Origin: Hyperoodon ampullatus
Lineage: Eukaryota; Chordata; Mammalia; Artiodactyla; Ziphiidae
Reading direction: 5' to 3'
Length of the DNA stretch: 64,000 bases
NCBI GenBank assembly: GCA_949752795.1
Contig: OX457058.1
Coordinates: forward strand, 152,530,353 to 152,594,352
The number at the start of each line of letters is the position of its first letter. Position 1 is the stretch's first letter. Under the pieces are notes generated by a model, which had not been told where the DNA came from, searched no databases, and saw only the letters and a list, made by a program, of their open reading frames with translations. The position numbers and the translations under genes are program-made. This document shows positions 29,765 to 41,065 of this stretch, piece after piece.

Positions 29765-29898
29765 TTTTAAACAATTATTTATTTATTTGGCCACACTGCA
29801 AGGCTTGTGGGATCTTAGTTCCCCAACCAGGGATTGAACCCAGGCCCTGGCAGTGAAAGCGCTGAGTCCTAACCACTGGACCGCCAGGGAATTCCCCA
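29765..29898 (-). mobile_element. tRNA-derived SINE, short copy
   Basis: An antisense copy: 'ggccacactgcaaggcttgt' to 'ccgccagggaattcccc'. Flanks 'catacagtggagtatt' and 'catacaatggaatatt' are a near-perfect duplication. Confidence 0.85.
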
Positions 29899-30208
29899 TA
29901 CAATGGAATATTACCCAGCCGTAAAAAGAAATGAAGTACTGATATAAGCTACAACATGGATAAATCTTGAAAACATGTCAAGTGAAAGAAGCCAAACACA
30001 AAAGGCCACATATTTTATGATTCCATTTACATTAAATGTCCAGAATAGGCAAATCCATAGAGATAGAAATGAGCTTAGTGGTTGCCAGGGGCTGGGGGGA
30101 TGAAGAGCGAGTGCTAATGGGTGTGGGGTTTCTTTCTGGGGTGATAAAATGTTCTGGAATTAGTGTACATCTTTATGAATGCTAAAAAACCACTGTATTA
30201 TACCCTTA

Positions 30209-30531
30209 AAAAATTTATTTATTTATTTTTTTGGCTGCATTGGGTCTTTGGTGCTGCATTTGGGCTTTCTCTAGTTGCAGCGAGCAGGGGCTACTCTTCA
30301 TTGTGGTGTGCAGGCTTCTCATTGCAGTGGCTTCTCCTGTTGTGGAGCACGGGCTCTAGGCATGCGGGCTTCGGTAGTCGTGGCTCGCAGGCTCTAGAGC
30401 ACAGCCTCAGTAGTTGCAGCGCACGAGCTTAGTTGCTCTGCGGCATGTGGGATCTTCCCGGACCAGGGCTCGAACCTGTGTCCCCTGCACTGGCAGGCGG
30501 ATTCTTAACCACTGCACCACCAGGGAAGACC
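30209..30531 (-). mobile_element. CHR-type SINE, long form
   Basis: An antisense copy with 'ggctgcattgggtctttggt' near its tail end. TGTATTATAC flanks it on both sides. Confidence 0.88.
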
Positions 30532-30579
30532 TGTATTATACACTTTAAAAGGGTGAATTTTTAAAAATATTTAATGAAT

Positions 30580-30861
30580 GAATGAATTAATTAATTTATT
30601 TATGGCTACGTTGGGTCTTAGTTGCCTTAAGCGGGATCTTCGTTGCAGCGCAGGGGCTCTAGTTGTGGTGTGCGGGCTTCTCTCTAGTTGTGGTGTGCGG
30701 GCTCCAGAGCACGTGGGCTCTGTAGTTGTGGTGCACAGGCTCAGTAGTTGCGGCGAGTGGGCTTAGTTGCCCCGGGATCTTAGTTCCCCGACCAGGGATC
30801 GAACCCATGTCTCCTGCATTGGAAGGTGGATTCTTAACCACTGGACCACCAGGGAAGTCCC
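30580..30861 (-). mobile_element. tRNA-derived SINE
   Basis: An antisense copy, 'ggctacgttgggtcttagtt' to 'ccaccagggaagtcccc'. AAAGGGTGAATTTT flanks it on both sides. Confidence 0.88.
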
Positions 30862-31798
30862 CAAAGGGTGAATTTTATGGAATGTGAATTATATTCCAAC
30901 TTTAAAAAAAAATCCCTTCAAGTATTCTCATTCTAGGAGTGATGGAATTTAATTAAGAGGCTAGATGATATCAACACATAAAAAGACTGTAGCAAAACAA
31001 AATAATTGTGAAAATGAACATATATAATAAAATGATTATAAGTAGTCAAGAATAAACTACAGGTCTAATTAAGGGGAAAAAAGGATGACATCTTCCTTGC
31101 AGTTTTCCAAATCAATATTTGTTTTTCTGCATTCTTTTATTCTCTCTTTAAATTGAGGGGTGGGAGGCGCAGTAGAGAAAGATGGAGTATACTGCCATCT
31201 GGTCCTTTTTGCTCAACAACTTTAATTAATCTTTGAGGCTGCCACCTCCATTTACTAAATCACAGGAACTTACCATACATAATTGGTAGCAAGGCTAATT
31301 GGAACATAGCTCTTGCTATGACTTTCAGTAGTTCTTTTTTTCCAATAGGCACTTCATATATGAGAATGAAACAGGAGGAAATGATTTGCAAGTAATTGGA
31401 AAAAGAGGTAGTGATATTTAACATTCATATTTCAAAGATTCAGGTTTGAATTTTAAGTACCACAGTCCCAGGAATGTGACACTTGGCAAGTTCTGCAGTC
31501 TTAACTCAGTATCTTTGGGGTTGGAGATACATTGGGAAGGCAATAGCCTGATACCCCTCTATAGAAGATAGAAGGCAAACTGAGATTGCATCTATGTGTG
31601 CCCACTGAGGGAGGATTAGTGATATTAAGACAGAGGCTGTCAATAGTTTGTTCATCCCCTCAACTACTCCCTAATATCAAATAGGAATACCAGGCTCCAT
31701 GTTCAATGTTACCATTACTTACCCTGGAATGGATAAAGTATTTTCATTAGAAAAGCATCACCTGGAAAAGGTAATTGTTCTTTAAAAGCTAAAATGAG

Positions 31799-32090
31799 GG
31801 CCTCCCTGGTGGCGCAGTGGTTGAGAATCCACCTGCCAATGCAGGGGACGCGGGTTTGAACCCTGGTCTGGGAAGATCCCACATGCCGCGGAGCAACTAG
31901 GCCCGTGTGCCGCAGCTACTGAGCCTGCGCGTCTGGAGCTTGTGCTCCGCAATAAGAGAGGCCGCGATAGTGAGAGGCCCGGGCACCGCGATGAAGAGTG
32001 GCCTCCGCTTGCCACAACTAGAGAAAGCCCTCGCACAGAAACGAAAACCCAACACAGCCACAAATAAATGAATCAATTAATTTTTTTAAA
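31799..32090 (+). mobile_element. CHR-type SINE, long form
   Basis: A sense copy beginning GGCCTCCCTGGTGGCGCAGT, ending 'cacagccacaaataaatgaa'. CTAAAATGAG occurs just before it and again after its A-rich tail. Confidence 0.88.
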
Positions 32091-32610
32091 AAAGAAAAAC
32101 GTTAAGGAAGGTTAAAATGTTAAAAAAAAAAATCTAAAATGAGCGGGAAGGAATTACATAGGGGAATGGGAGAGGTTGAAAAAGGAAAGAGGTCTGAAGA
32201 AAATGCAGCAGCTGCAGAGGAAGCAATTAAATGTCACAAGTTCACTTAAATTCCATCTCTTTGATCAATGTTAACTTTCCTACAAGAATTGTGACTTGGT
32301 TTGATGATGCCACAACAGGGAGAACTGGGGAAGCCCTTTATTCCCCTTTGGAAAAGAGAAGCTCATCCATATGTGTCTAGGTACTCAAGTACCACTGTTA
32401 GAAAAGACCGATAATAACAGTAGACAAATTTTCCATTTGCATTGTGTTTTACCCACTGCAAAGCATTTTCATACCCATTGTTTTACAAACCACCTCTTTG
32501 CCATCCAGCTACCAAACAGAAAGCTTCTCCAATGCATATTTTTCAGGAACATGTCTCTTGTTCCCATCCTCATAACCTAGGTATGTCCCCAAATCCTGTA
32601 AGCCACATAC

Positions 32611-32708
32611 CTGAGTGTACTTGCGGAAAAACACACCTTGCACTTTCCCAAAAACTTCATAATCCACTGACATCAGGGTGTCCCCTTCTGCCATACTCAC
32701 GCTCAGAC
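32611..32708 (-). CDS. ACYP1: ACYP1 first coding exon
   Basis: The exon contains ATG at 32694 and 28 codons (MAEGDTLMSVDYEVFGKVQG then VFFRKYTQ), ending CAG|GTATGT. The Arg of VFFRK (residue 24 with Met, Arg23 of the mature enzyme) is the phosphate-binding catalytic Arg. The likely acceptor is TGACAG at 32709-32710, giving a 14-base 5' UTR piece that itself reads GTGAGT directly before the ATG. It splices in phase 0 to the exon at 24927-25142, across a 7.5-kb intron. Confidence 0.95.
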
Positions 32709-32859
32709 CTGTCAGAGACCATGAAAGCAGAAAAGTAAAGGACTCATTATCCTATTCCCGGGCCCCCAATCCTGAGGCAGAAAGGGTCTCACACACACAC
32801 CTCTCCATCGTTAACCACTGTGACCTCTCCCTGACCTTAAGGTGCCAGTACTTCGGAGT

Positions 32860-33430
32860 AAGTAAGCGGTCACGTGTAAGCGCGGGTGTGTGACGTTAAC
32901 AGGAAGACACCCGGGCAAGGGAGCCCACAGAGGCCTCTTTTGGGGCAATTACCTGCTTATTCAGTTACCTCCCTAACCCATCCCCGGTCCCGCACCCTCT
33001 CCATCCCTCCCTCTTCTCACGCGAACCTGGCTTCCGCGCTCCCACCAGAATGCCCTCCTATTAATATTTTAGGGCTAATCGAACTGATGAGCACGCCCCG
33101 GGGCCCTGCCCCAGGCTCACTCTCCTCGTCCTCCTCTCCGGTGGACTACCCGGGAGACCACCAGGCCAACGGTTCCCCCGGTTGCGTATCCGCCGCGCCC
33201 AGTAGCTTAGAACGCGGCTCCTCCTTCGCTGTCTCTCATGCCCATCATCTCCGCCGGCCAATCACGTACGGCGCTCTCAGCCCAGAGCCCGCCCAGAGGG
33301 TGGGATTTCGGGACGCCAGGGTCTAGTAGCTCCAGAGCCTCCGATTGGCGAGTGGGCGGGATCTGTCCAGGGTCTCGGCTACGATTCTGCAGACGAGCCC
33401 TCACCCCACCTCGGTCACTAAGCGCACGCC
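32860..33430 (-). promoter_or_regulatory. ACYP1: ACYP1 CpG-island promoter with probable non-coding exon 1
   Basis: A CpG-rich, repeat-free stretch upstream of the ACYP1 coding exons. It contains CCAAT-box sequences in both orientations (33259 and about 33342), GGGCGGGA near 33354, and a CACGTG E-box near 32871. A candidate exon 1 donor is AGA|GTGAGC at 33119-33120. Start site and exon limits are inferred. The long open frames on the plus strand look like composition artefacts. Confidence 0.6.
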
Positions 33431-34001
33431 TTTTTTCATTTTCTCGCGGGGATCAAGACAAAGACGAAGAAACACTTGAGATAAATCCAATCATTCTGTA
33501 AATATTTACTGAGAGCCTCTGTGTGCCAGGCACATTTATAGGTGGTTGACATACGTTAATGAACAAAAAGGATCCCTGGACCGGAGGAGATTAAATTCTG
33601 GAGACAGATGATAAACACTAAACATCATAAACAAACAAACAAATTAAATAGAAGACATACAACTTTTCTGCCCTTTTTCTCAGTTCTCCTCCAATTCTGA
33701 GTCATGCCTAAGTCTGGAATGGGTAGCAGTGGAGATGAGTGTATAGGAGGTCCCAGTGGAGGTTATTTCTCCCTCTGTGATTCTGGAAGCGGCCCACCAG
33801 AGTCTACCTTACTAAGAAAACTACAAACAATGCTTATCTAAAGCAATCAATCCATCAATCACAAGCACAAGCAAAATAACCCATAATCACAACTGAATCA
33901 GTCAATCTAAGCCAAGTGACCAAGTTGCATGAATTTCTTTTGGGAGAAGGGAATTGTCAAGGGGAGTTGTGGGTGATGATTGTTAAAAACAGGGTCACCT
34001 T

Positions 34002-34215
34002 GGGCTTCCCTAGTGGCGCAGTGGTTGAGAGTCCGCCTGTCGATGCAGAGGACACGGGTTCGTGCCCCGGTCCGGGAAGATCCCACATGCCGCGGAGCGG
34101 CTGGGCCCGTGAGCCGTGGCCGCTGAGCCTGCGCTTCCGGAGCCTGTGCTCCGCAACGGGAGAGGCCACAGCAGTGAGAGGCCCGCGTACTGCAACAACA
34201 ACAACAACAAAAAAT
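34002..34215 (+). mobile_element. CHR-type SINE nested at an L1 target-site duplication
   Basis: A short-subfamily copy with an (AAC)n tail. AGGGTCACCTT precedes it (33991-34001) and AGGGCCACCTT follows it (34216-34226). Confidence 0.92.
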
Positions 34216-34226
34216 AGGGCCACCTT

Positions 34227-34421
34227 ATAGATAACTAATGAGAACATACTGTATAGCACAGGGAACTCTACTTAATGCACTGTGGTGACCTAAGTGGGAA
34301 GGAAATCCAAAAAAGAGGGGACATATGTATATGTATAGTTGATTCATTTTGCTGTACAGTAGAAATTAACACAAAACTGTAAAGCAACTATACTCCAATA
34401 AAAATTAATTTAAAAAAAAGT
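34227..34421 (+). mobile_element. L1 3' end, 5'-truncated to about 195 bp
   Basis: It runs from 'atagataactaatgagaaca' to 'actccaataaaaattaattt' plus an A-tail. Duplicated target is AGGGYCACCTT at 34216-34226 and 34422-34432. Confidence 0.88.
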
Positions 34422-35289
34422 AGGGTCACCTTGAAGGCATTTGAATACAGATACCCTTAAGATTGTGTATGAAGGAAAACTGTGGTGTTTATTGTTGCTC
34501 TTTGGAGTGCTTGTGTACCTTACATCCCTTCATAACATAAGGTTCCATTTGTGAATATGCCAGGTTGGCAGACTTGGCAAGGTGAGATGGATTTGCAATG
34601 GAAGCCATGGAGATCCATTATTCCATCAGTTCCCCACTACAAAGTGAGGATCCAGATCCTGGAGAATCATATAACCTCAGTGCTGGCGTTGGGGTGGGAG
34701 TGGGGTGGGAAGCTGAACTGAATTGTTACGCTTGGTAATATTTGAAAATAATGCTGAACAGAGTAACTGGCTGATGTTATTTAAAATTTATTTTTTAAAA
34801 ACTAGTTTCTCTGTAGAATTAACCTATTGAGTATCTACTACGTATATACACTGCAGGATATACAAAGATGAATGGTATATAATCTTTGCCCTCAAAGAGT
34901 TTTTTATTTAGTGTAAGGGACAAATACGCATGCAAATGATGACAATATAATGCACAACATACTAATTCAATTCCACAAGCATCCACTGAGAGCTCATCAT
35001 GAGCCAGCCCTGTGCTATAACAAGGACAGAAAATATTATGAGAACACAAAGGAGCAAAGAGATTCATTCTGGCTGGGAAGACTGGGAAAGCATTCTTGGA
35101 GAAACCAGCATATTACCCAAGGTTACACAACCAAAAGCAGTAAGTGATGGAGCTGGGATTTAGTTCCAAGCAGTCTGAGTACAGAACCTACTCCCATGAA
35201 TGCTATGCTCCGCCACCTCCCAGTACGTGGAGCTTGGAGTAAGGCCACTGAGGTAAGAAAGTGCAAGTAGCCAGGTGTGGCTGGACCAG

Positions 35290-35430
35290 GGTTTCTCAAC
35301 CCTGGCTGCACATTAGGACCTTGGGGAAAGCTTTGTAAAATACTGATACCCAGGCCTCACTCCCAGAAATTGCTTTCCAGGTAGTCCTAAAGCACAGGCA
35401 AGGTTCAGATGCCCTGGGCTAGCCTCTGGG
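35290..35430. mobile_element. MER5A-like hAT remnant
   Basis: 'agggtttctcaaccctggct' with 'acattaggaccttggggaaa' matches the diverged MER5-type inverted end and interior. Confidence 0.55.
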
Positions 35431-36371
35431 GAGGCAAGACTGGAAAGGTAGGCTGGACCTAATCTGGCAAGCTGAACTACCATGCTAAGTTACACATTTC
35501 AACTTTATCCTACAGGTAAAGAGGAAGCCACTGGGTAGGAGAATTATGGGGTCAGAAGTATTCAGGATAATTATTCTGGCAGCAGCCAGAAGGTTAGGTT
35601 TGGGGAACAGATGAATAGCAGTTAGGAGAGAGGTGCCATCCCAGTGAGAAGTGAGGGAGAAACTCACCTAGGGTTGTAGAAATGTAAAGGAGGGGACATA
35701 TACAAGAGACATCACAGAGTAACTTCAACAGAGCCTGCTGACCAGTTAGAGAGAGGGGTGACAAAGTGGGAGGAACAGAAGATGACTGATGCTTTCAGCA
35801 TGAGAGGGAACACTGGAGAGGCAGATTGGGGGATGCGGAGGTGATCACAACTTCGTTTTCTGTCATATTCAGTTTGTGGTTCCTGAGGAACATTCATGTG
35901 CAAGTGCTACATGGGAATTTGGAAATTTGAGTCCGTAATTAAGGAGAGAGAACTAAGCTAGATATCATTTAAACATAGGTGAGACCTGAAATTTCAGCAT
36001 TTGGCTGAAATCATTAAGGAAGAGAATGTCTGAAACTACATTTATATGAGAAATACGAGGGCCTTGGAGAACACCTACATTTGGGGGGCAGGTGAGGAAA
36101 AGACATAAATGCAAGGACATGAAAGAAGAAACCAAGAAGGCACACAGAAGCAAGTGAGAAGAGAGTTCCAACGGAGAGAAAAATCAATGTCAAATGAGTA
36201 GGCTGAAGAAATAGCAGCTTTTGTCTTTAGGGTCATTGGAAGGTCACTGGTAGCCTAGCAGTTAAATAAAGCGGACAGAGGGGAACCAGACCACAATGGA
36301 CTGGACAATGAGGGGGAGTTGAGGAAGTGGGGGCAGGAAATGTAAAGTTTTCTATTAAGAAGTGGAGAAGA

Positions 36372-36583
36372 GGGCTTCCCTGGTGGCGCAGTGGTTGAGA
36401 GTCCGCCTGCCGATGCAGGGGACACGGGTTCGTGCCCCGGTCCGGGAAGATCCCACATGCCGCGGAGCGGCTGGGCCCGTGAGCCATGGCCGCTGAGCCT
36501 GCGCGTCCGGAGCCTGTGCTCCGCAACGGGAGAGGCCACAAACAGTGAGAGGCCCGCGTACCGCAAAAAAATAAAAAATAAAA
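36372..36583 (+). mobile_element. CHR-type tRNA-derived SINE
   Basis: A full-length short-subfamily copy with an A-rich tail. AGAAGTGGAGAAG before it and AGAAGAGGAGAAAG after it form an imperfect duplication. Confidence 0.92.
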
Positions 36584-37689
36584 AAGAAGAGGAGAAAGGA
36601 ATGGGACCCTAAGGTGAAAGGTGTGGTCAAGGGAAATGAGGCTTTTTGTGCAGGGCAAAGTTAAGCATATTTTAAAACCACAGAAGAGTGTGTGGATAGA
36701 TATAACTTGAAGTTAACAAGATGCAGGGGTAAAGTAAGTCAATTCTGAAAGGGTACTGAAAGGGACTAAGTCAAGGGAACTCAAGGAAAGACAAAGATTC
36801 TTCTTCCTCATAAACAAGAGGGAAAGAAGTCAAGATGGAGGGAGGCACCTTGGGAAATTCTGCCAGGCTGGAGGGGAGCTTCTGGAATTGATGACAGGCA
36901 AGCCCCATGCTGAGATAATTGGGACCTTGACAAGAGTGGGAAATGTCTGAAAATGCATACATAGAGAAGGCAGTGGAGAGTCAACTAGGAAAGAAAACAA
37001 GGCATAAAAGGACTGCCTTGGAGCACCACCAAGGCATTTCTTTATAACATGTAAAAGCTGTATTATGACATGTTGAAGTATTAACACCGACCACTGCTGT
37101 CTATATTATTTTCCATGTGCATGAATCTTTTAAGTAGTTACAGGGAAAAAAGTAAGCTGCCTGTTCCAAACAGCTTACACAAATGAACTGAAGTATGAAG
37201 ACAAATAAACTCTCTTCTGATGTTAGCAAGTTATGGAGTATCTTTAGTGTTGAAACCAGGTTATACTGAGCATTTTCGATCTGGTAGTTAACTTTATTAT
37301 CATTACACTTGTCTGAGTCATTCTTGGGCCCTAAGAGAGGGCCAGAGTTACCACGTGAGAGTAAAACATTATATCAAAATAATTACATTGGCTACAAAAA
37401 CTTCCCCCCTTCTGCGTAGCAAAACCTAGCCGAGTTGCTAAAATTTGACGCAAGCTCCAAACTATTTGCGAGGAAAAGCATGGAGAGATAGTATACAGCC
37501 GTACCTGGGGCCCGTACAAGGCAGCCGAACGTGCTAAGAAAGGCTATCAGCAGGCCCACTCCCGCTAAGGGGGCAGACACCGGAATCCTGCGGCAGAATG
37601 ACTTGAGGGCACATCTAGGCGCTCCGTCTTTTGCCAGAGAAGGGCATACCCCAGGATCTGAGACCATCGCTCTGAGAAAAATCCAAGCT

Positions 37690-38060
37690 CTTTGATGGAG
37701 CCCCAGAAAAGCCTCTCCCACCCCATTCCCCCGTCCCCTAAGGGCAGAGCTGGACGGAGCTGCAGAGTTGGCGGGACACCGGGTCAGGCGACACTCTGGC
37801 CGACCGCGCCCGCGCCCGGGGCGGCGCCCGGTGGTGTGCGGACTGCGCTTGCGCACGCCTCACCCGCCCACCCACCGCGGAATTCGCGGCGAGGAGGGGC
37901 TGGGCGCCCATGCTCTCCCGTCTCCAGGCAACGGGAAAAACAGAGGCCAGCTGAGAGCGCCTGCGCGGCCGTCGGTGGAGGGAGGGTTCGTGGTCGGGAA
38001 AACAAAGTTCTGGGGTTTCCCCTGAGCAGGAGCTGTCCACGAGAGCCTCAGGTACGCAGA
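37690..38060 (+). promoter_or_regulatory. ZC2HC1C: ZC2HC1C CpG-island promoter and probable exon 1
   Basis: A CpG-rich stretch about 0.9 kb before the main ZC2HC1C exon. TGCGCTTGCGCA at 37844-37855 is one base from the NRF-1 consensus. A candidate 5' UTR exon ends CTCAG|GTACGC at 38051. It would splice to the acceptor at 38897-38898. The transcription start is not determined. Confidence 0.55.
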
Positions 38061-38898
38061 AGGGCGGGAAGACATGGGGTCAGCACCTTGACCTCCCAAG
38101 GGCCCGACAGACTGAAGAGCGAGGGCTTGTCCCCAAAACGGGGTCTCCAGTAGAGGCTCCCCGGCTGAGCCCTCCAGGACAGAATGCGACTTAGGCGTTC
38201 CGGATCTAAAACCCGCGGCGGCCAGATCAGGTGGTCCCCTCCTCTCAGATTACAGACCTGCCGTCTGTGCCGCGGGGACTCCTTGGGTGAGGGTTTGCCA
38301 GCCAGGCACCTGCTGCAGGCCCTGAGCGGCAGCAGCTGTGCTCTTTGGGGTCAAGCATTGTTCCAGCAGGAGGGAAGCCCCGAGAGCTCTTTGTGCCAGT
38401 CACTTAGCAATGGGCCGCAGTTTTCTCACCTATAAAATGATGGGGCTAGACTCGGAGTCCTAAGGTTTCTAAGTTCGAGTCCTGTAACTCTGAGAGAACC
38501 CCTCAGTTTACAGGTGAAGAAACTGGAGCCAGCGAGGGGAAGCTGCTTGTCCTGTGTCACAGGCCTAAAAACTGACTTTCAATCCAATAGCTCTTTCCAC
38601 CTGCTACAGAGTATGCTGTGTATGGCAGAGGCTGGTACTGATACAAAGGAAAGCCAGGTGACAGGAACACCTGTATCACATTCCTTTTTCTATCCTCAGG
38701 ACCTAATAAGCACCCGCAAGACATAATAAGTGTTCACCAAATGCTTATTGAATGAAAGCTCTGGCAGACCCAGCACCACTGTCCCTAAGAAGTCTAAGGG
38801 AAAATGTGGGTAGGACAAATGTAGAAACAGTTTACTTTAGCAGCCGAGGTGAACCTCAGACAAACTCCTCACATATGTCTGGTTTAAATCTCCCCTAG
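38052..38898 (+). other. ZC2HC1C: ZC2HC1C intron 1 (probable)
   Basis: About 0.85 kb with a diverged MIR-like segment (about 38400-38540). No coding sequence is supported. Confidence 0.55.
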
Positions 38899-40247
38899 GC
38901 TTTCAGTCCATGCCCTGAACGGCTGGTCTCCAGTTGGCACTGCCTTTGCCTGTGGGCATTATGCTCCCACATAATAAAATGGAAGCTCCAGAGCTCCACT
39001 CAGCTAAGCAAGACCCCTCTGAAAAAGGTGACTCTTCTCAGCGGTCCTCTGTGGGGCACCCGAGGAACAATTTCCAGCAGAAGCTTTTGAGCAACCAAGA
39101 GCTGACGCTGAATAATCTCTACACTCACCCCAAATGGAACACCTGCGCGAAAGACCGGAGCTACTCCTATCCCCGCTATGCAGGAAGCAGCCAGCAAGAT
39201 TCAAGAAGCAATCCCCAGGGCCAAGCAAAGTGTTTGTTTTACTCACCAGGCCCTCAGTCCCGGTATCCCAAAGCAAATAACCAGGAATTCATCCCCTTTA
39301 CAAAGAAGCGAGTTGGGGTGGACCGGGCATACCCACTGAAACCTGTGTTTCATCGGAAGCCCCATAGTACAGGTGAGGCTGGCACTGATGGGGACCAGAA
39401 TGCCTCTCCAAGACCCCCTGAGCCAAGAAAGTTTTCATACAGTAGCTTTGGTTCAAGGAACTGGGTGAATTCATCTGTGGTTGGTACAGTTGCTGCCAGT
39501 CAGGAGGACAGGGTCATGGCAAACCCCAACAGGATGGAGTGGTTGCAGATCCAAAGGCTAGAAGCTGCAGGGGAGAGTTTAGAGGCGGAAATCCGCAGAA
39601 AAGAGACTCTTCTGAGGGAAAAGCTGAAGAAGACAGAGGAGGAACTCAGAAGGATCCAGAAGGAAAAAGAACAGGCTGAGGAAAATGAAAAAAGAGAGCT
39701 ACAGAGAATGGTACTCCCCGGGAGGAGAGCTAAAGGCAATGGCAATACCACATACAAACCTATCTTCTCCCCAGAATTCATGTCTGAGGAGGTCTTCAGT
39801 AGAGACACAGGAGAGGATGAAACTTGGGGACAGTCTCAAGAAAGTTCTAGTCCATTCCAGTTCTCTGATTATGGAATTCAGAAGCTCAAAAGGGAAAGAC
39901 TGGCGGCAAGCAGTAACAACATCCGAGACCGAGTCTCAGCGCGATTGAAGGAGACGTTTTCTCAAGCTGCAGAAGCGCCACTCAGTGCTTTGCGGAGGTC
40001 CACCAGCAATTCTAGCTCGTCTAGGGCACCACACTCCTCGGGCTCCAGCTGTTCCACTGAAGAGCCAGAACTGGGCGAGTGCAGCCACTGTGGCCGAAAG
40101 TTTCTCTTGCTCAGGCTGGACAGACACTCCAACGTCTGCCGCAGGATGCAGAGTTCCAAGAGGAAAGTGTTTGATTCCTCCAGGGCCCGGGCCAAGGGCA
40201 CAGAACTAGAGCAGTACTTGAACTGGAAGGGACCAGCCTCAGTCAAG
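38899..40247 (+). CDS. ZC2HC1C: ZC2HC1C main coding exon (FAM164C)
   Basis: It encodes most of a zinc finger C2HC-type protein of the FAM164 family, whose role is poorly known. The exon begins after CCCCTAG at 38897-38898 (an alternative TTTCAG acceptor ends at 38906). It ends GTC AAG|GTAACA at 40247. The first in-frame ATG is 38961 (MLPHNKMEAPELHSAKQ), giving 429 codons to the splice site. In-frame sequence upstream back to 38919 also looks homologous to the human N-terminus, but the expected ATG reads ACG. Residues about 194-250 are a charged, heptad-like coiled coil (EEIRR-KETLL type). The first zinc finger is C374-x2-C377-x11-H389-x3-C393. Without splicing the frame would add 14 residues and stop in the intron, a possible shorter isoform. 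Confidence 0.93.
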
Positions 40248-41065
40248 GTAACAAGGGCCTTATGGATTTGCCTTGAGTGGGGATCATTTTAAGAGCCTGT
40301 TATATACTCATCCATTTTCTTTAAAAAAAAATTTCATGTGTCATATGGGGAGAAAGTGAGAATTAACGTTTGATTTATTGATTACTACTGTGTGCCAGTC
40401 ACAGTGATGGGAGCTTTTCATATGATCCTCACCACAACCCTGTGAAGATTTCATTATCTTTTATCAGTTCAAAAATCAAGTGTCAGAGAGGTTAACTTGC
40501 TTGAGATCACAAACAGTCTTAAATGACAGTCAGCATATAAATCTGGGTCAGAATGACTCCAAAAATCTAGACTTAAAAAATATGTCCTTTTGATTATGAA
40601 AGTAATAAACACTTACTTTAGAAAATTTAAGAGAATGAAAAATATAAAGAAAAATATTATGAAGCATTTCACTACCCTGAGAGAATTCTTCGCTCTCTGC
40701 AATATATTCTGCCACCTCCCAAGATTAGGACTTGCTACCACTCCTATAACTGTATCTATTTTTTCAAGATTGGCTAATTTTGATATACCTTCTTAGTAAA
40801 TACATGAAACACAATTGTTTGGAATTCTTTTTCTCCCCATTTAGAGCATAAACACCTTAAAGTTAGAGGACTTTTTAAATTTTTTAAAATATTTTTTATT
40901 GGGGTATAGTTGATTTACAATGTTGTGTTAGTTTCAGGTGTATAGCAAAGTGAATCAGTTATACGTATATAAATATATATCCACTATTTTTTAGTTTCTT
41001 TTCCCATATAGGTCATCACAGAATATTGAGTAGAGTTCCCTGTGCTATACAGTAGGTCCTTGTTA

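Larger units (their letters stand above)
29380..30910 (+). mobile_element. Old L1 3' end split by three SINEs
   Basis: L1 text ('accacaatgagataccactt', 'atggctataataaagaagac') resumes after each of three antisense SINEs (29765-29898, 30209-30531, 30580-30861) and ends 'ttatattccaactttaaaaa'. Confidence 0.7.
25143..32610 (-). other. ACYP1: ACYP1 intron: repeat-dense
   Basis: A 7.5-kb intron that from about 26.7 kb onward is mostly L1 and SINE sequence. The part at 25143-26700 has no recognisable young repeat and no supported exon. Confidence 0.8.
33431..37690. other. Intergenic: ACYP1 to ZC2HC1C
   Basis: It holds an L2 fragment (about 33495-33600, antisense), nested SINE and L1 at 33991-34432, diverged MIR and hAT fragments at about 34800-35430, and a SINE at 36372. 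The rest, 35430-36370 and 36600-37680, shows no recognisable gene. Confidence 0.7.

Noticed and set aside
38934..38936. TTG as the ZC2HC1C start
   Set aside because: TTG is not a usual mammalian start. The first in-frame ATG is 38961, and the homologous start position is the ACG at 38919.
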